Shown piece after piece: positions 42,120 through 54,834 of a stretch of 64,000 nt of DNA. Under the pieces are notes generated by a model that did no database searches, was not told the origin of the DNA, and saw nothing but the letters and a program-made list of their open reading frames with translations. A program made the translations under genes and the position numbers. Source of the stretch: Streptomyces sp. Je 1-332 (lineage in GTDB: Bacteria; Actinomycetota; Actinomycetes; Streptomycetales; Streptomycetaceae); NCBI RefSeq assembly GCF_040730185.1, contig NZ_CP160402.1:4650001-4714000 (forward strand). Reading direction: 5' to 3'. Within the stretch, counting starts at the first letter, position 1; every line of letters starts with the position of its first letter.

Positions 42120-43453
42120 TGTCTGCAACTCAGGGAACTTCCCACGCTTCCGCCCGTGAGACGACCGAGGGGACCGTATATACGGTCACCGGCGGCGACT
42201 GGGACGAGGTCGTCCAGTCCGCGGCCCGGTCCGACGACGAGCGCATCATCGTCAACATGGGTCCGCAGCACCCCTCCACCCATGGTGTGCTCCGGCTCAT
42301 CCTGGAGATCGAGGGCGAGACCGTCTCCGAGGCCCGCTGCGGCATCGGCTATCTGCACACGGGCATCGAGAAGAACCTCGAATACCGCACGTGGACGCAG
42401 GGCACGACGTTCGTCACGCGCATGGACTACCTGACGCCGTTCTTCAACGAGGCGGCGTACTGCCTCGGGGTCGAGAAGCTCCTCGGCATCGAGGACCAGA
42501 TCCCGGACCGCGCGTCGATCATCCGGGTGCTCCTGATGGAGCTCAACCGCCTCTCCTCGCACCTGGTGTGCATCGCCACCGGCGGCATGGAGCTCGGCGC
42601 GACGACGATCATGATCTACGGCTTCCGCGATCGTGAACTCGTTCTCGACATCTTCGAGCTGATCACCGGACTGCGCATGAACCACGCGTACATCCGGCCC
42701 GGCGGACTCGCACAGGACCTGCCCCCGGGCGCGGTGGACCAGATCCGCGAGTTCGTGAAGAAGATGCAGAAGAACCTCGGCGAGTACGACAAGCTCGCCA
42801 CCGGCAACCCCATCTTCAAGGCCCGTATGCAGGACGTCGGCTATCTCGACCTCGCCGGCTGCATGGCACTCGGCGCCACGGGGCCCGTCCTGCGCTCGGC
42901 CGGTCTGCCGCACGACCTGCGCAAGGCGCAGCCCTACTGCGGTTACGAGAACTACGAGTTCGACGTACCGACCGCCGACACCTGTGACTCCTACGGACGC
43001 TTCCTGATCCGTCTGGAGGAGATGCGCCAGTCGCTGCGCATCGTCGAGCAGTGCCTGGACCGCCTCGCGCCGGGTCCGGTCATGGTCGGCGACAAGAAGA
43101 TCGCCTGGCCAGCGCAACTGGCGCTCGGCCCGGACGGATTGGGCAACTCGCTCGATCACATCAAGAAGATCATGGGCACCTCCATGGAGGCCCTGATCCA
43201 CCACTTCAAGCTGGTGACCGAGGGCTTCCGGGTCCCGGCCGGGCAGGCGTACACCGCGGTCGAGTCGCCCAAGGGCGAGCTCGGGGTGCATGTCGTCTCC
43301 GACGGCGGCACCCGCCCCTACCGGGTCCACTTCCGTGACCCGTCCTTCACCAACCTGCAGGCCATGGCGGCGATGTGCGAGGGCGGCCAGGTCGCTGACG
43401 TCATCGTCGCCGTCGCGTCCATCGACCCCGTGATGGGAGGCGTCGACCGGTGA
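42119..43453 (+). CDS. nuoD: NADH-quinone oxidoreductase subunit D
   Basis: 444 aa from ATG 42119. The 49-kDa subunit, related to the large subunit of [NiFe] hydrogenases; lines the quinone cavity. Seen: [20 protein letters not shown] (His of the headgroup site), [20 protein letters not shown], and the family C-terminus [20 protein letters not shown] ... DPVMGGVDR. The hydrogenase nickel ligands are absent, as expected. Overlaps nuoE by 4 nt. Confidence 0.97.
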   Translation: MSATQGTSHASARETTEGTVYTVTGGDWDEVVQSAARSDDERIIVNMGPQHPSTHGVLRLILEIEGETVSEARCGIGYLHTGIEKNLEYRTWTQGTTFVTRMDYLTPFFNEAAYCLGVEKLLGIEDQIPDRASIIRVLLMELNRLSSHLVCIATGGMELGATTIMIYGFRDRELVLDIFELITGLRMNHAYIRPGGLAQDLPPGAVDQIREFVKKMQKNLGEYDKLATGNPIFKARMQDVGYLDLAGCMALGATGPVLRSAGLPHDLRKAQPYCGYENYEFDVPTADTCDSYGRFLIRLEEMRQSLRIVEQCLDRLAPGPVMVGDKKIAWPAQLALGPDGLGNSLDHIKKIMGTSMEALIHHFKLVTEGFRVPAGQAYTAVESPKGELGVHVVSDGGTRPYRVHFRDPSFTNLQAMAAMCEGGQVADVIVAVASIDPVMGGVDR

Positions 43454-44301
43454 CCACCACTCCTTCCCAGCAGGGTGCGGGCGTCAGCCTGGGCATGCCC
43501 CAACTCCCCGCCCCCGACTTCCCGGCCGACGTACGGGCCAGGCTCGACGCGGACGCCAAGGAGATCATCTCCCGCTACCCGGACTCCCGGTCCGCGCTGC
43601 TCCCGCTGCTGCACCTCGTGCAGTCGGAGGAGGGCCACGTCACGCGTACGGGCATGGCCTTCTGCGCGGAGGTGCTCGGCCTGACCACCGCCGAGGTCAC
43701 CGCGGTCGCGACCTTCTACACGATGTACCGGCGCAAGCCCTCCGGTGACTACCAGGTCGGTGTCTGCACGAACACGCTGTGCGCCGTCATGGGCGGCGAC
43801 GCGATCTTCGAGCAGCTCCAGGAGCACCTGGGTGTCGGCAACGAAGGGACCACGGAGGACGGCAAGGTCACGCTGGAGCACATCGAGTGCAACGCGGCCT
43901 GCGACTTCGCTCCCGTCGTGATGGTCAACTGGGAGTTCTTCGACAACCAGACCCCCGAGACCGCCAAGCGGCTCGTCGACGACCTGCGCGCGGGCGTGCA
44001 GGTCGAGCCGACCCGCGGCGCCCCCTTGTGCACGTACAAGGAGACGGCCCGGATCCTGGCGGGCTTCCCGGACGAGCGCGCCGGCGCCATCGAGGCGAGC
44101 GGCGGCGCGGGCCCCGCCTCGCTGATCGGACTGCGCCTGGCCAAGGGCGAGTTGCCGCAGCCGAGGGTGGTCCACCCCCGCGCGGGCGGCCCGCAGGACG
44201 AGGCCCCAGCCGAGCACCTCAGCTCGCACGACGCACCGCAGGAGACCTCGGCATCCGACCCGGACCACCCGGCCGGACCGACCGCCGAGGAGGGGGAGTG
44301 A
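43450..44301 (+). CDS. nuoE: NADH-quinone oxidoreductase subunit E
   Basis: 283 aa. The 24-kDa thioredoxin-fold subunit binding the [2Fe-2S] cluster N1a: [11 protein letters not shown] and [16 protein letters not shown] provide the four cysteines. The last ~110 residues are a Pro/Ala/Glu-rich tail ([20 protein letters not shown]) not found in the short E. coli protein but usual in actinobacteria. Its stop overlaps the nuoF start by 1 nt. Confidence 0.96.
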   Translation: MTTTPSQQGAGVSLGMPQLPAPDFPADVRARLDADAKEIISRYPDSRSALLPLLHLVQSEEGHVTRTGMAFCAEVLGLTTAEVTAVATFYTMYRRKPSGDYQVGVCTNTLCAVMGGDAIFEQLQEHLGVGNEGTTEDGKVTLEHIECNAACDFAPVVMVNWEFFDNQTPETAKRLVDDLRAGVQVEPTRGAPLCTYKETARILAGFPDERAGAIEASGGAGPASLIGLRLAKGELPQPRVVHPRAGGPQDEAPAEHLSSHDAPQETSASDPDHPAGPTAEEGE

Positions 44302-45662
44302 TGACCTTGGCTGCCGAGATCGACAACGAGACCAGCCCTGAGAAGCTGCTCGCGCCGGTGCTCTCGGCGTTCTGGGACGAGGAGAAGTCCTGGACGCTGG
44401 AGACCTACCGACGGCACGAGGGGTACGAGGGCCTGCGCAAGGCCCTGGCCATGGCGCCGGACGACCTCATCGCGTACGTCAAGGACTCCGGTCTGCGCGG
44501 CCGGGGCGGCGCCGGATTCCCCACCGGAATGAAATGGCAGTTCATTCCACAGGGCGATGGAAAGCCGCACTATCTAGTTGTCAACGCCGACGAATCGGAG
44601 CCGGGGACCTGTAAGGACATCCCGCTCCTCTTCGCGAACCCGCATAGCCTCATCGAGGGCATCGTGATCGCCTGTTACGCGATCCGTTCGTCGCATGCCT
44701 TCATCTACCTGCGTGGTGAAGTCGTCCCCGTGCTCAGGCGGTTGCACGAGGCCGTGCGTGAGGCGAAAGAGGCGGGATTCCTGGGCGAGAACATCCTGGG
44801 CAGCGGACTCGACCTCGAACTCACCGTGCACGCGGGCGCGGGCGCGTACATCTGTGGTGAGGAGACCGCGCTGCTCGACTCGCTCGAAGGCCGCCGTGGC
44901 CAGCCGCGACTGCGTCCCCCTTTCCCGGCCGTCGCGGGCCTCTACGCATGCCCCACTGTTGTCAATAACGTCGAGTCCATCGCGTCGGTTCCCGCGATCC
45001 TGAATCGCGGAAAAGACTGGTTCAAGTCGATGGGGAGCGAGAAGTCCCCCGGCTTCACGCTCTATTCGCTGAGCGGCCACGTCACCAGCCCCGGCCAGTA
45101 CGAGGCCCCGCTCGGCATCACCCTGCGCCAGCTGCTCGAGATGAGCGGCGGGATGAGGGCGGGCCACCGGCTCAAGTTCTGGACGCCGGGCGGGTCATCG
45201 ACGCCGATGTTCACCGACGAGCACCTCGACGTCCCGCTGGACTACGAGGGTGTGGGCGCCGCCGGCTCGATGCTCGGCACGAAGGCGCTGCAGTGCTTCG
45301 ACGAGACGACGTGCGTGGTGCGGGCGGTCACCCGCTGGACCGAGTTCTACGCCCACGAGTCCTGCGGCAAGTGCACACCGTGCCGCGAAGGGACGTACTG
45401 GCTGGTCCAGTTGCTCCGCGACATCGAGGCAGGCAAGGGCGTCATGTCCGACCTGGACAAGCTGAACGACATCGCCGACAACATCAACGGCAAGTCGTTC
45501 TGCGCTCTCGGTGATGGCGCCGCGTCGCCGATCTTCTCCTCGCTCAAGTACTTCCGCGAGGAGTACGAGCAGCACATCACCGGCAAGGGCTGCCCCTTCG
45601 ACCCGGCGAAGTCGACTCTCTGGGCCGACCGGCCCTCCGCACATTCGGAGGTGAACGCATGA
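44301..45662 (+). CDS. nuoF: NADH-quinone oxidoreductase subunit F
   Basis: 453 aa. Binds NADH and FMN and the [4Fe-4S] cluster N3. [18 protein letters not shown] is the NADH/FMN glycine-rich motif, and [20 protein letters not shown] the FMN site; [15 protein letters not shown] with a later cysteine (GKSFCALGD) ligates N3. Start ATG 44301 overlaps the nuoE stop. Length normal. Confidence 0.97.
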   Translation: MTLAAEIDNETSPEKLLAPVLSAFWDEEKSWTLETYRRHEGYEGLRKALAMAPDDLIAYVKDSGLRGRGGAGFPTGMKWQFIPQGDGKPHYLVVNADESEPGTCKDIPLLFANPHSLIEGIVIACYAIRSSHAFIYLRGEVVPVLRRLHEAVREAKEAGFLGENILGSGLDLELTVHAGAGAYICGEETALLDSLEGRRGQPRLRPPFPAVAGLYACPTVVNNVESIASVPAILNRGKDWFKSMGSEKSPGFTLYSLSGHVTSPGQYEAPLGITLRQLLEMSGGMRAGHRLKFWTPGGSSTPMFTDEHLDVPLDYEGVGAAGSMLGTKALQCFDETTCVVRAVTRWTEFYAHESCGKCTPCREGTYWLVQLLRDIEAGKGVMSDLDKLNDIADNINGKSFCALGDGAASPIFSSLKYFREEYEQHITGKGCPFDPAKSTLWADRPSAHSEVNA

Positions 45663-48196
45663 CAGTACTGAGTTCGAACAGCGGCTCCGCCGCGGGCAAA
45701 AGCGCTCCCTCCGGGGGCGGCGAGGCGGCGGTTCCGCCGGAGGATCTCGTGTCGCTGACGATCGACGGCATCGAGATCAGCGTCCCCAAGGGGACGCTGG
45801 TCATCCGGGCCGCCGAGCTCCTCGGCATCGAGATCCCGCGGTTCTGCGACCACCCGCTGCTCGACCCCGCGGGCGCCTGTCGCCAGTGCATCGTCGAGGT
45901 GGAGGGCCAGCGCAAGCCGATGGCCTCCTGCACCATCACCTGCACCGACGGCATGGTTGTGAAGTCGCAGCTCTCCTCGCCGGTCGCCGAGAAGGCCCAG
46001 CGCGGTGTGATGGAGCTGCTCCTGATCAACCACCCGCTGGACTGCCCGGTCTGCGACAAGGGCGGCGAGTGCCCGCTGCAGAACCAGGCGATGCAGGTCG
46101 GCGACCCGGACTCCCGCTTCGACGGCAAGAAGCGCACGTTCGAGAAGCCGGTGCCGATCTCCACGCAGGTGCTGCTCGACCGCGAGCGGTGCGTGCTGTG
46201 CGCGCGCTGCACCCGGTTCTCGAACCAGATCGCGGGCGACCCGATGATCGAGCTGATCGAGCGCGGTGCGCTCCAGCAGGTCGGCACGGGCGAGGGTGAC
46301 CCCTTCGAGTCGTACTTCTCCGGGAACACCATCCAGATCTGCCCGGTCGGCGCGCTGACCTCGGCGGCGTATCGCTTCCGCTCCCGCCCGTTCGACCTGG
46401 TGTCGTCGCCGTCGATCTGCGAGCACTGCGCGGGCGGCTGCGCGACCCGCACCGACCACCGGCGCGGAAAGGTCATGCGGCGCCTCGCGCAGGACGACCC
46501 CGAGGTCAACGAAGAGTGGATGTGCGACAAGGGGCGCTTCGGCTTCCGTTACGCGCAGAAGCCGGACCGGCTCACGACGCCGCTCGTGCGCAACGCCGAG
46601 ACGGGTGAGCTGGAGACCGCGAGTTGGCCCGAGGCCCTCGAAGCCGCGGCCGCGGGGCTAGCCGCCGCGCGTGGCCGTGCCGGTGTGCTGACCGGTGGGC
46701 GCCTCACCGTGGAGGACGCGTACGCGTACAGCAAGTACGCGCGCGTGGCGCTCGACACGAACGACATCGACTTCCGCGCGCGCGTGCACAGCAGCGAGGA
46801 GGCCGACTTCCTGGCCGCTCGTGTCGCGGGCCGTGGCCGGGACCTCGACGGCGCCGGAGTCACGTACGCGGAAGTGGAGAAGGCGCCCGCGGTCCTGCTC
46901 GTCGGCTTCGAGGCCGAGGAGGAGGCGCCCGGGATCTTCCTGCGCCTTCGCAAGGCCTGGCGCAAGCACGGCCAGCGGACGTTCTCCCTCGCCACGCACC
47001 AGACCCGGGGCCTGGAGAAGGCGGGCGGCACGCTGCTGCCCGCGGCTCCCGGCACGGAGACGGAGTGGCTCGACGCGCTCTCCGGGGAGGTCGGCCTTGA
47101 GCGCGACGGTGCCACGGCGGCCGAGGCACTGCGCGCTCCGGGCGCGGTGATCCTGGTCGGCGAGCGTCTCGCCGCCGTGCCGGGCGGGCTCACCGCCGCC
47201 GTACGGGCCGCTTCCGCGACCGGTGCGCGGCTGGTGTGGATTCCGCGCCGGGCGGGGGAGCGCGGCGCCATCGAGGCCGGCGCGCTGCCCTCGCTGCTGC
47301 CGGGCGGGCGTCCCTCCACCGACCCGCGCGCGCGGGACGAGGTCGCGACCGCCTGGCGCGTCGCCGAACTCCCGCACCGCTACGGCCGTGACACGGGGCA
47401 GATCATCGAGGCCGCCGCGACCGGCGAACTGGGCGCGCTCCTGGTGGCGGGCGTGGAGGTCGCCGACCTTCCCGACCCGGCACGCGCGCGTGAAGCACTC
47501 TCCGAGGTCGGGTTCCTGGTCTCCCTCGAGCTGCGGCCCAGTGAGGTCACCGAGCACGCCGACGTCGTACTCCCCGTGGCCGCGGTCGCGGAGAAGCCCG
47601 GCACCTTCCTTAACTGGGAGGGCAGGGCGCGGATGTTCGAAGCCGCGCTGAAGCCCGACCACATGACGCGCACGCTGGCCCCGACGGACGCGCGTGTGCT
47701 GCACATGCTGGCCGACGCCGGGGACGTACACCTGGGTCTGCCCGACCTGGCGAGCGCCCGGCGCGAGCTCGACCGGCTCGGCGGGTGGGACGGCACGCAC
47801 GCCACCGGGCCCGTGGAGACGGCCGCCCAGCCGCCGAGGCCCGCCTCCGGAGAGGCCGTTCTCGCGGGGCACCGGCTGCTGCTCGACCAGGGCCGCCTCC
47901 AGGAGGGCGACGAGGCGCTCGCCGGTACGCGGCACGCCGCGGTCGCCAGGCTCTCGGCGGCCACCGCGGCCGAGGCCGGCGTCAAGGACGGCGACGTCCT
48001 GGCCGTAACGGGCTCCATGGGGGCGACGGAACTGCCCCTTGTGGTCACCGAGATGCCCGACCGGGTGGTGTGGCTGCCGCTGAACTCGACCGGGGGAGGC
48101 GTCACTTCCGACACCGGTGCGTGCCCCGGCGACCTCGTCCGCATCGGCCCGGCGCTCCTGCCGGAGCCCTCTGAGGCCCCGGAGGTGACGTCGTGA
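45659..48196 (+). CDS. nuoG: NADH-quinone oxidoreductase subunit G
   Basis: 845 aa. N-terminal ferredoxin-like part with the [2Fe-2S] ligands ([20 protein letters not shown]), the His-ligated cluster and [20 protein letters not shown], then a ferredoxin pair region [11 protein letters not shown]. The four-cysteine motif [12 protein letters not shown] ligates the extra cluster N7 seen in some bacteria. The long C-terminal half is molybdopterin-oxidoreductase-like without a catalytic cofactor, and diverged. Overlaps both neighbours by 4 nt. Confidence 0.95.
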   Translation: MTVLSSNSGSAAGKSAPSGGGEAAVPPEDLVSLTIDGIEISVPKGTLVIRAAELLGIEIPRFCDHPLLDPAGACRQCIVEVEGQRKPMASCTITCTDGMVVKSQLSSPVAEKAQRGVMELLLINHPLDCPVCDKGGECPLQNQAMQVGDPDSRFDGKKRTFEKPVPISTQVLLDRERCVLCARCTRFSNQIAGDPMIELIERGALQQVGTGEGDPFESYFSGNTIQICPVGALTSAAYRFRSRPFDLVSSPSICEHCAGGCATRTDHRRGKVMRRLAQDDPEVNEEWMCDKGRFGFRYAQKPDRLTTPLVRNAETGELETASWPEALEAAAAGLAAARGRAGVLTGGRLTVEDAYAYSKYARVALDTNDIDFRARVHSSEEADFLAARVAGRGRDLDGAGVTYAEVEKAPAVLLVGFEAEEEAPGIFLRLRKAWRKHGQRTFSLATHQTRGLEKAGGTLLPAAPGTETEWLDALSGEVGLERDGATAAEALRAPGAVILVGERLAAVPGGLTAAVRAASATGARLVWIPRRAGERGAIEAGALPSLLPGGRPSTDPRARDEVATAWRVAELPHRYGRDTGQIIEAAATGELGALLVAGVEVADLPDPARAREALSEVGFLVSLELRPSEVTEHADVVLPVAAVAEKPGTFLNWEGRARMFEAALKPDHMTRTLAPTDARVLHMLADAGDVHLGLPDLASARRELDRLGGWDGTHATGPVETAAQPPRPASGEAVLAGHRLLLDQGRLQEGDEALAGTRHAAVARLSAATAAEAGVKDGDVLAVTGSMGATELPLVVTEMPDRVVWLPLNSTGGGVTSDTGACPGDLVRIGPALLPEPSEAPEVTS

Positions 48197-49575
48197 TGCA
48201 CCACATGGTGCCGCTTGCGGCGGAAGACCTGTCCATGTTCGGCCGTGACCCGTGGTGGCTCGTCGCCGTCAAGGCGGTGTTCTGCTTCGCGTTCCTGATG
48301 GTGACGGTGCTCTTCTCCATCGTGTGGGAGCGCAAGGTCGTCGCCTGGATGCAGCTGCGCATCGGACCGAACCGGCACGGCCCCTGGGGCATGCTGCAGT
48401 CCCTCGCGGACGGCATCAAGCTGATGCTCAAGGAAGACGTGATCGTCAAGCGCGCGGACAAGGTGGTGTACATCCTCGCGCCGATCGTCGCGGCCATCCC
48501 GGCCTTCATGGCGATCGCGGTGATCCCCTTCGGTCCCGCGGGCAACGAGATCTCGATCTTCGGCCAGCGCACGACGATGCAGCTCACCGACCTGCCGATC
48601 GCGATGCTCTACATCCTCGCGGTCGCCTCGGTCGGCATCTACGGCATCGTCCTCGCGGGCTGGAGCTCCGGCTCCACCTATCCGCTGCTCGGCGGCCTTC
48701 GCTCCTGCGCGCAGATGATCTCGTACGAGATCGCGATGGGCGCCGCGTTCGCCTCGGTGTTCCTCTACTCCGGGTCGATGTCGACCTCGGCGATCGTGGA
48801 GGCGCAGGCGGACCGTTGGTACATCCTGCTGCTGCCGGTGTCCTTCCTGATCTACATCGTGACGATGATCGGCGAGACCAACCGCGCCCCCTTCGACATG
48901 CCGGAGTCCGAGGGCGACCTCGTCGGTGGCTTCAACACCGAGTACTCGTCGATCAAGTTCGCGCTGTTCATGCTTGCCGAGTACGTCAACATGGTCACCG
49001 TCTCGGCGGTCTCGGTCACCCTCTTCCTGGGCGGCTGGCGGGCCCCGTATCCCATCAGCACGTTCTGGGAGGGCGCGAACCACGGCTGGTGGCCGATGCT
49101 CTGGTTCGTGATCAAGGTCCAGCTGCTGCTGTTCTTCTTCATCTGGCTGCGCGGCACGCTGCCCCGCGTCCGCTACGACCAGCTGATGAAGCTCGGCTGG
49201 AAGGTCCTGATCCCGGTCTCGGTCGTCTGGCTGATGCTCGTGGCGACGGTCAGGGCGATGCGGAACGAGGAGTACGACTTCACCTCGATCGCGCTCTATG
49301 TAGGCGGCGGAGTCATCGCGCTCCTGTTGCTCTCCGTCGTCGTCGACATCTTCCGCGACAAGCGCGAGAAGGAAGCGGCGGCATCCGAGAGCGAGGAGCC
49401 CACCGCCTTCGACCCGATGGCGGGCGGATTCCCCGTCCCGCCGCTGCCCGGACAGAGCCTGCCGCCCGTACCGCGACGACGCTCGCGCCAGGAGCGGGAG
49501 CTGATTGTCAGTGGTGGGCCGGATACTCAAAGTGACGGAACCCGAAGTGACGGAAAGGAGGCGTCCGATGGCTGA
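48193..49575 (+). CDS. nuoH: NADH-quinone oxidoreductase subunit H
   Basis: 460 aa from GTG 48193. Eight membrane helices forming the heel of the membrane arm at the quinone tunnel; motifs [40 protein letters not shown] and [19 protein letters not shown]. About 100 residues longer than E. coli NuoH because of a hydrophilic C-terminal tail ([20 protein letters not shown]), an actinobacterial trait. The nuoI start lies within its last codons (8-nt overlap). Confidence 0.95.
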   Translation: MMHHMVPLAAEDLSMFGRDPWWLVAVKAVFCFAFLMVTVLFSIVWERKVVAWMQLRIGPNRHGPWGMLQSLADGIKLMLKEDVIVKRADKVVYILAPIVAAIPAFMAIAVIPFGPAGNEISIFGQRTTMQLTDLPIAMLYILAVASVGIYGIVLAGWSSGSTYPLLGGLRSCAQMISYEIAMGAAFASVFLYSGSMSTSAIVEAQADRWYILLLPVSFLIYIVTMIGETNRAPFDMPESEGDLVGGFNTEYSSIKFALFMLAEYVNMVTVSAVSVTLFLGGWRAPYPISTFWEGANHGWWPMLWFVIKVQLLLFFFIWLRGTLPRVRYDQLMKLGWKVLIPVSVVWLMLVATVRAMRNEEYDFTSIALYVGGGVIALLLLSVVVDIFRDKREKEAAASESEEPTAFDPMAGGFPVPPLPGQSLPPVPRRRSRQERELIVSGGPDTQSDGTRSDGKEASDG

Positions 49576-50239
49576 GCCGAAGAAAGAGTCACACCAGTCG
49601 CAGCACGAGTCGAACCAATCGAAGCAGGGGTTCCAGAACCCCGTCGCAGGCTTCGGCGTGACCTTCAAGGCCATGTTCAAGAAGCGGCTGACCGAGCAGT
49701 ATCCGGAGCAGGAGAAGACCACCGCTCCCCGCTTCCACGGCAGGCACCAGCTCAACCGCCATCCGGACGGCCTGGAGAAGTGCATCGGCTGCGAGCTCTG
49801 CGCCTGGGCCTGCCCCGCCGACGCGATCTACGTGGAGGGCGCGGACAACACCGAGGAGGAGCGCTACTCCCCGGGCGAGCGGTACGGCCGCGTCTACCAG
49901 ATCAACTACGCCCGCTGCATCCTGTGCGGTCTGTGCATCGAGGCGTGCCCCACGCGCGCGTTGACGATGACGAACGACTTCGAGCTGGCCGACAGCAGCC
50001 GCGAAAGCCTCATCTACACCAAGGAGCAGCTGCTCGCGGGCCTGGAGGAAGGCATGGTCGAGTCACCGCACTCGATCTTCCCCGGCACGGACGAGCAGGA
50101 CTACTACCGCGGCCTGGTGACGGAGGCCGCGCCCGGCACGGTTCCCCAAGTGGCCCTCTCCAAGGGGGAGACGCCCCAGGAGGCCGCCTCCACCTTCGGG
50201 GAAGACGAGCCCGCGTCGGGGAAGGTGATCAACCGATGA
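49568..50239 (+). CDS. nuoI: NADH-quinone oxidoreductase subunit I
   Basis: 223 aa from ATG 49568, with a strong AAGGAGG 8 nt upstream inside nuoH. Ferredoxin-type subunit with two [4Fe-4S] motifs, [20 protein letters not shown] and [15 protein letters not shown], for clusters N6a and N6b. An N-terminal extension rich in Gln, Ser and Lys precedes [19 protein letters not shown]. Overlaps nuoJ by 4 nt. Confidence 0.96.
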   Translation: MAEPKKESHQSQHESNQSKQGFQNPVAGFGVTFKAMFKKRLTEQYPEQEKTTAPRFHGRHQLNRHPDGLEKCIGCELCAWACPADAIYVEGADNTEEERYSPGERYGRVYQINYARCILCGLCIEACPTRALTMTNDFELADSSRESLIYTKEQLLAGLEEGMVESPHSIFPGTDEQDYYRGLVTEAAPGTVPQVALSKGETPQEAASTFGEDEPASGKVINR

Positions 50240-51051
50240 CGCAGCTCGCCGCCTACACCACCTCCACCGGTGAGGCCGTCCAGTTCTGGGTGCTCGGCAC
50301 GGTCGCCGTGATCGGCGCCCTGTGCACGATCCTCATGAAGAAGGCCGTGCACAGCGCGCTCTGTCTCGCCGGAACCATGATCATCCTGGCGGTCTTCTAC
50401 CTCGCCAACGGGGCGTACTTCCTGGGCGTCGTCCAGGTCGTCGTCTACACGGGCGCGATCATGATGCTCTTCCTCTTCGTGGTCATGCTCGTCGGTGTCA
50501 CCGCCGCCGACTCCCTGAAGGAGACCATCAAGGGGCAGCGCTGGCTGGCCGGCCTCTGTGGCTTCGGCTTCGCGATCCTGCTCTTCGGGGGCATCGGGAA
50601 CGCCTCGGTGAACGAGTTCGCGGGAATGGGCAAGGCGAACGCCGGCGGCAACGTGGAGGGTCTCGCCGAGAGCATCTTCACGAAGTACGTCTTCGCGTTC
50701 GAGATCACCGGCGCGCTGCTCATCACCGCCACCGTCGGCGCGATGGTGCTCACCCACCGCGAGCGCACGGAGCGCGCCAAGACGCAGCGCGAGATGTCCG
50801 AGGAGCGCGTGCGCGGCAAGCACCTGCCGCCGCTGCCCGCCCCCGGTGTCTACGCCCGGCACAACGCCGTGGACATCGCGGGACTGCTCCCCGACGGCAC
50901 CCCCTCGGAGCTCACGGTCAACAAGACGCTGCGTGAGCGCGGCCAGATCCGCGATGTCTCGGACGAGGCACTCGACGATCTGCGAGCCCTCGAACAGCGC
51001 TCCACGGAGCGCCTCGAGCGGTCGCCCAAGTCCGAGGAGGCGTCGAAGTGA
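50236..51051 (+). CDS. nuoJ: NADH-quinone oxidoreductase subunit J
   Basis: 271 aa from ATG 50236. Five membrane helices; the third carries the conserved [20 protein letters not shown] with the pi-bulge segment. The hydrophilic C-terminus of about 100 residues ([20 protein letters not shown], then [20 protein letters not shown]) is an extension relative to E. coli. Overlaps nuoK by 4 nt. Confidence 0.95.
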   Translation: MTQLAAYTTSTGEAVQFWVLGTVAVIGALCTILMKKAVHSALCLAGTMIILAVFYLANGAYFLGVVQVVVYTGAIMMLFLFVVMLVGVTAADSLKETIKGQRWLAGLCGFGFAILLFGGIGNASVNEFAGMGKANAGGNVEGLAESIFTKYVFAFEITGALLITATVGAMVLTHRERTERAKTQREMSEERVRGKHLPPLPAPGVYARHNAVDIAGLLPDGTPSELTVNKTLRERGQIRDVSDEALDDLRALEQRSTERLERSPKSEEASK

Positions 51052-51347
51052 GTCCGGTCAACTACCTGTATCTCGCGGCGCTGTTGTTCTCGATCGGCGC
51101 CACCGGTGTGCTGATCAGGCGGAACGCGATCGTGGTGTTCATGTGTATCGAGCTGATGCTCAACGCGTGCAACCTCGCCTTTGTCGCCTTCTCCCGGCTG
51201 CACGGCAATCTCGACGGCCAGATCATCGCGTTCTTCACGATGGTCGTCGCCGCGGCGGAAGTCGTGGTCGGCCTCGCGATCATCGTGTCGCTGTTCCGCT
51301 CCCGTCACTCGGCCTCGGTCGACGACGCCAGCCTGATGAAGCTGTAA
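51048..51347 (+). CDS. nuoK: NADH-quinone oxidoreductase subunit K
   Basis: 99 aa from GTG 51048. Three membrane helices with the conserved membrane glutamates in [20 protein letters not shown] and [20 protein letters not shown], part of a proton path. Standard length. nuoL follows after 14 nt. Confidence 0.96.
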   Translation: MSPVNYLYLAALLFSIGATGVLIRRNAIVVFMCIELMLNACNLAFVAFSRLHGNLDGQIIAFFTMVVAAAEVVVGLAIIVSLFRSRHSASVDDASLMKL

Positions 51348-51361
51348 GGGGTCGCTGAAAA

Positions 51362-53257
51362 GTGGAGAACCTGATCGCGCTGCTCGTAGCGGCGCCTCTG
51401 CTCGGAGCGGCCGTACTGCTGTGCGGCGGGCGGCGGTTGGACCGCGTGGGCCACTGGCTCGGCACGCTGCTCGCGGCCGCGTCCTTCGTCGTCGGCGTCG
51501 TGCTCTTCGCCGACATGCTGGGCAAGGGCGCCGACGAGCGCTCCCTGTCGCAGCACCTGTTCAGCTGGATCCCCGTGGAGGGTTTCCAGGCGGACGTCGC
51601 CTTCCAGCTCGACCAGCTGTCGATGACGTTCGTCATGCTGATCACCGGTGTGGGCACCCTGATCCACATCTACTCCATCGGGTACATGGAGCACGACGAG
51701 CGGCGGCGCCGCTTCTTCGGCTATCTGAACCTGTTCCTCGCGGCGATGCTCATCCTGGTCCTCGCCGACAACTACCTCCTCCTGTACGTCGGATGGGAGG
51801 GCGTCGGCCTCGCCTCGTACCTCCTGATCGGCTTCTGGCAGCACAAGCCCAGCGCGGCCACCGCCGCGAAGAAGGCCTTCCTGGTCAACAGGGTCGGCGA
51901 CATGGGCCTTTCGATCGCCATCATGCTGATGTTCACCACCTTCGGGACGTTCGCCTTCGGGCCTGTCCTGGAGGCCACGGGTGAGACGTCGGAGGGCAAG
52001 CTGACGGCCATCGGCCTGATGCTCCTTCTCGCGGCGTGCGGCAAGTCGGCCCAGGTGCCGCTGCAGTCGTGGCTCGGCGACGCGATGGAGGGCCCGACCC
52101 CGGTCTCGGCCCTCATCCACGCGGCGACGATGGTGACCGCGGGCGTGTACTTGATCGTCCGCTCCGGCGCGATCTTCAACGGCGCCCCGGACGCGCAGCT
52201 CGTCGTCACCATCGTGGGCGCGGTCACGCTGCTCTTCGGTGCGATCGTCGGTTGCGCGAAGGACGACATCAAGAAGGCGCTCGCCGGATCGACGATGTCC
52301 CAGATCGGGTACATGATCCTGGCCGCGGGCCTCGGCCCCATCGGCTACGTCTTCGCGATCATGCACCTGGTGACGCACGGCTTCTTCAAGGCCGGGCTCT
52401 TCCTCGGGGCCGGTTCGGTCATGCACGGCATGAACGACGAGGTCGACATGAGGAAGTACGGCGGCCTCAGGAAGTACATGCCGGTCACCTTCGTGACGTT
52501 CGGGCTCGGCTATCTGGCGATCATCGGCTTCCCGGGCCTGTCCGGATTCTTCTCCAAGGACAAGATCATCGAGGCGGCGTTCGCCAAGGGCGGCACGGAG
52601 GGCTGGATCCTCGGCTCGGTCGCGCTGCTCGGCGCCGCGATCACCGCGTTCTACATGACACGCGTAATGATCATGACGTTCTTCGGTGAGAAGCGCTGGC
52701 AGCCCGATGCGGAGGGCCACGAACCGCACCCGCACGAGTCGCCCAGGTCCATGACGATCCCGATGATCGTGCTCGCCTTCGGGTCGGTCTTCGCGGGTGG
52801 GTTCTTCAGCATCGGCGACCGCTTCATCCACTGGCTCGAGCCGGTCACCCAGCACGAACACGGCCACTCTCCGCTGAGCGCCGCCACGGTGACGGGCGCC
52901 ACCATGGTGGTCCTGCTCATCGGTGTGGGGCTCGCCTACGTCCAGTACGGCCGCCGGCCCGTCCCGGTCGCCGCCCCGCGCGGTTCGCTGCTCACCCGGG
53001 CGGCCCGGCGCGATCTCCTCCAGGACGACTTCAACCACGTCGTCCTGGTCCGCGGCGGGGAGCACCTCACCCGCTCCCTGGTCTACGTCGATCACACCCT
53101 GGTCGACGGTGTCGTCAACGGCTCGGCGGCCTCGGTCGGCGGGTTCTCCGGACGGCTGCGCAAGATGCAGAACGGCTATGCCCGCTCCTACGCGGTCTCG
53201 ATGTTCGGCGGCGTTGCGGTACTCATCGCCGCGACCCTGCTGATGAGGGCGGTCTGA
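51362..53257 (+). CDS. nuoL: NADH-quinone oxidoreductase subunit L
   Basis: 631 aa from GTG 51362. Antiporter-like proton-pumping subunit: [20 protein letters not shown] (membrane Glu), [20 protein letters not shown] (broken helix with Lys/His neighbours), [37 protein letters not shown]. The C-terminal segment after ~540 forms the start of the lateral helix and ends with a final membrane helix. nuoM starts 5 nt downstream. Confidence 0.96.
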   Translation: MENLIALLVAAPLLGAAVLLCGGRRLDRVGHWLGTLLAAASFVVGVVLFADMLGKGADERSLSQHLFSWIPVEGFQADVAFQLDQLSMTFVMLITGVGTLIHIYSIGYMEHDERRRRFFGYLNLFLAAMLILVLADNYLLLYVGWEGVGLASYLLIGFWQHKPSAATAAKKAFLVNRVGDMGLSIAIMLMFTTFGTFAFGPVLEATGETSEGKLTAIGLMLLLAACGKSAQVPLQSWLGDAMEGPTPVSALIHAATMVTAGVYLIVRSGAIFNGAPDAQLVVTIVGAVTLLFGAIVGCAKDDIKKALAGSTMSQIGYMILAAGLGPIGYVFAIMHLVTHGFFKAGLFLGAGSVMHGMNDEVDMRKYGGLRKYMPVTFVTFGLGYLAIIGFPGLSGFFSKDKIIEAAFAKGGTEGWILGSVALLGAAITAFYMTRVMIMTFFGEKRWQPDAEGHEPHPHESPRSMTIPMIVLAFGSVFAGGFFSIGDRFIHWLEPVTQHEHGHSPLSAATVTGATMVVLLIGVGLAYVQYGRRPVPVAAPRGSLLTRAARRDLLQDDFNHVVLVRGGEHLTRSLVYVDHTLVDGVVNGSAASVGGFSGRLRKMQNGYARSYAVSMFGGVAVLIAATLLMRAV

Positions 53258-53262
53258 TACCG

Positions 53263-54834
53263 ATGTCCTTTCCTCTCCTGACAGCGACGGCGGCTCTGCC
53301 CGCGATCGGGGCGATCGCCACGGCGGCCGTCCCGGCCGCCCGGCGTACCGCCGCCAAGTGGCTCGCGCTGCTCGTGTCGCTCGCCACGCTCGCGCTCGCC
53401 GTGACCGTACTGGTGCGCTTCGACCCCGACGGGGCCCGCTATCAACTCACCGAGTCACGCTCGTGGATCGCGGAATTCGGGGTGCGGTACGAGCTCGGGG
53501 TGGACGGCATCGGTGTCGCCCTCATCGCGCTCACCGCACTCCTGATGCCCTTCATCATCCTGGCGGGCTGGCACGACGCCGACCCTCTGGAGACGAAGTC
53601 CTCGCGCTGGCGGCCGACCCAGGGCTTCTTCGCCCTGATCCTCGCCGTCGAGGCGATGGTGATCCTCTCCTTCGAGGCCACCGACGTCTTCCTCTTCTAC
53701 ATCTTCTTCGAAGCCATGCTCATCCCGATGTACTTCCTCATCGGCGGCTTCGGGGACCGAGCCCACGCGGGCACGGACGAGAACGCCTCGGCCCAACGCT
53801 CGTACGCGGCCGTGAAGTTCCTCCTCTACAACCTGGTCGGCGGCCTCATCATGCTGGCCGCGGTCATCGGGCTCTACGTGGTGGCGGGGAACTTCTCGCT
53901 CCAGGAGATCACCGAGGCACGGGCCAACGGCACGCTGGAGATGGCCACGAGCACCGAACGGTGGCTGTTCCTCGGCTTCTTCTTCGCCTTCGCGGTGAAG
54001 GCGCCGCTGTGGCCGCTGCACACCTGGCTGCCGAACGCGATGGGCGAGTCCACGGCCCCGGTCGCGGTCCTGATCACGGCAGTGGTCGACAAGGTCGGCA
54101 CGTTCGCGATGCTGCGCTTCTGCCTCGGACTCTTCCCCGAGGCGAGCAAGTGGGCGACACCGGTCATCCTGGTGCTCGCGCTGATCAGCATCATCTACGG
54201 CGCGCTGCTCGCCGTCGGTCAGCGCGACATCAAACGCCTGGTGGCGTACGCGTCGATCTCGCACTTCGGGTTCATCATTCTCGGCATCTTCGCGATGACC
54301 TCGCAGGGCCAGTCCGGCGCGACGCTCTACATGGTCAACCACGGCATCTCGACCGCCGCCCTGATGCTGGTGGCCGGCTTCCTGATCTCGCGGCGCGGCT
54401 CGCGGCTCATCGCGGACTACGGAGGGGTGCAGAAGGTCGCACCGGTGCTCGCCGGAACTTTCCTGATCGGCGGTCTCGCGACGCTCTCGCTGCCGGGGCT
54501 CGCGCCGTTCGTGAGTGAGTTCCTGGTCCTGGTCGGCGCGTTCGCGCGCTATCCGGTGGTCGGGATCATCGCCACCATCGGCATCGTGCTCGCCGCGCTC
54601 TACACCCTCGTCCTCTACCAGCGGACGATGACGGGCCCGGTGAAGCCGGAGGTCTCGGCCATGCCGGACCTGCGGGCGCGTGAACTCCTTGTCGTCGCCC
54701 CGCTGATCGCGCTCCTGATCGGCCTCGGTGTCTACCCGAAGCCGCTCACCGACCTGGTGAATCCGGCGGTCAAGCACACCATGTCCGACGTACAGCAGAA
54801 GGACCCGAAGCCCGACGTGGAGGCGGCCAAGTGA
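53263..54834 (+). CDS. nuoM: NADH-quinone oxidoreductase subunit M
   Basis: 523 aa from ATG 53263. Antiporter-like subunit with FLFYIFFEAMLIPMYFLIGG (Glu), KAPLWPLHTWLPNAMGESTA, and KRLVAYASISHFGFIILGIF. Around 14 membrane helices. A polar C-terminus ends DPKPDVEAAK. Overlaps nuoN by 4 nt. Confidence 0.96.
   Translation: MSFPLLTATAALPAIGAIATAAVPAARRTAAKWLALLVSLATLALAVTVLVRFDPDGARYQLTESRSWIAEFGVRYELGVDGIGVALIALTALLMPFIILAGWHDADPLETKSSRWRPTQGFFALILAVEAMVILSFEATDVFLFYIFFEAMLIPMYFLIGGFGDRAHAGTDENASAQRSYAAVKFLLYNLVGGLIMLAAVIGLYVVAGNFSLQEITEARANGTLEMATSTERWLFLGFFFAFAVKAPLWPLHTWLPNAMGESTAPVAVLITAVVDKVGTFAMLRFCLGLFPEASKWATPVILVLALISIIYGALLAVGQRDIKRLVAYASISHFGFIILGIFAMTSQGQSGATLYMVNHGISTAALMLVAGFLISRRGSRLIADYGGVQKVAPVLAGTFLIGGLATLSLPGLAPFVSEFLVLVGAFARYPVVGIIATIGIVLAALYTLVLYQRTMTGPVKPEVSAMPDLRARELLVVAPLIALLIGLGVYPKPLTDLVNPAVKHTMSDVQQKDPKPDVEAAK

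Noticed and set aside
47380..49785. 801-codon minus-strand frame across nuoG-nuoH-nuoI
   Set aside because: His/Arg/Asp-rich antisense translation of well-conserved nuo genes.
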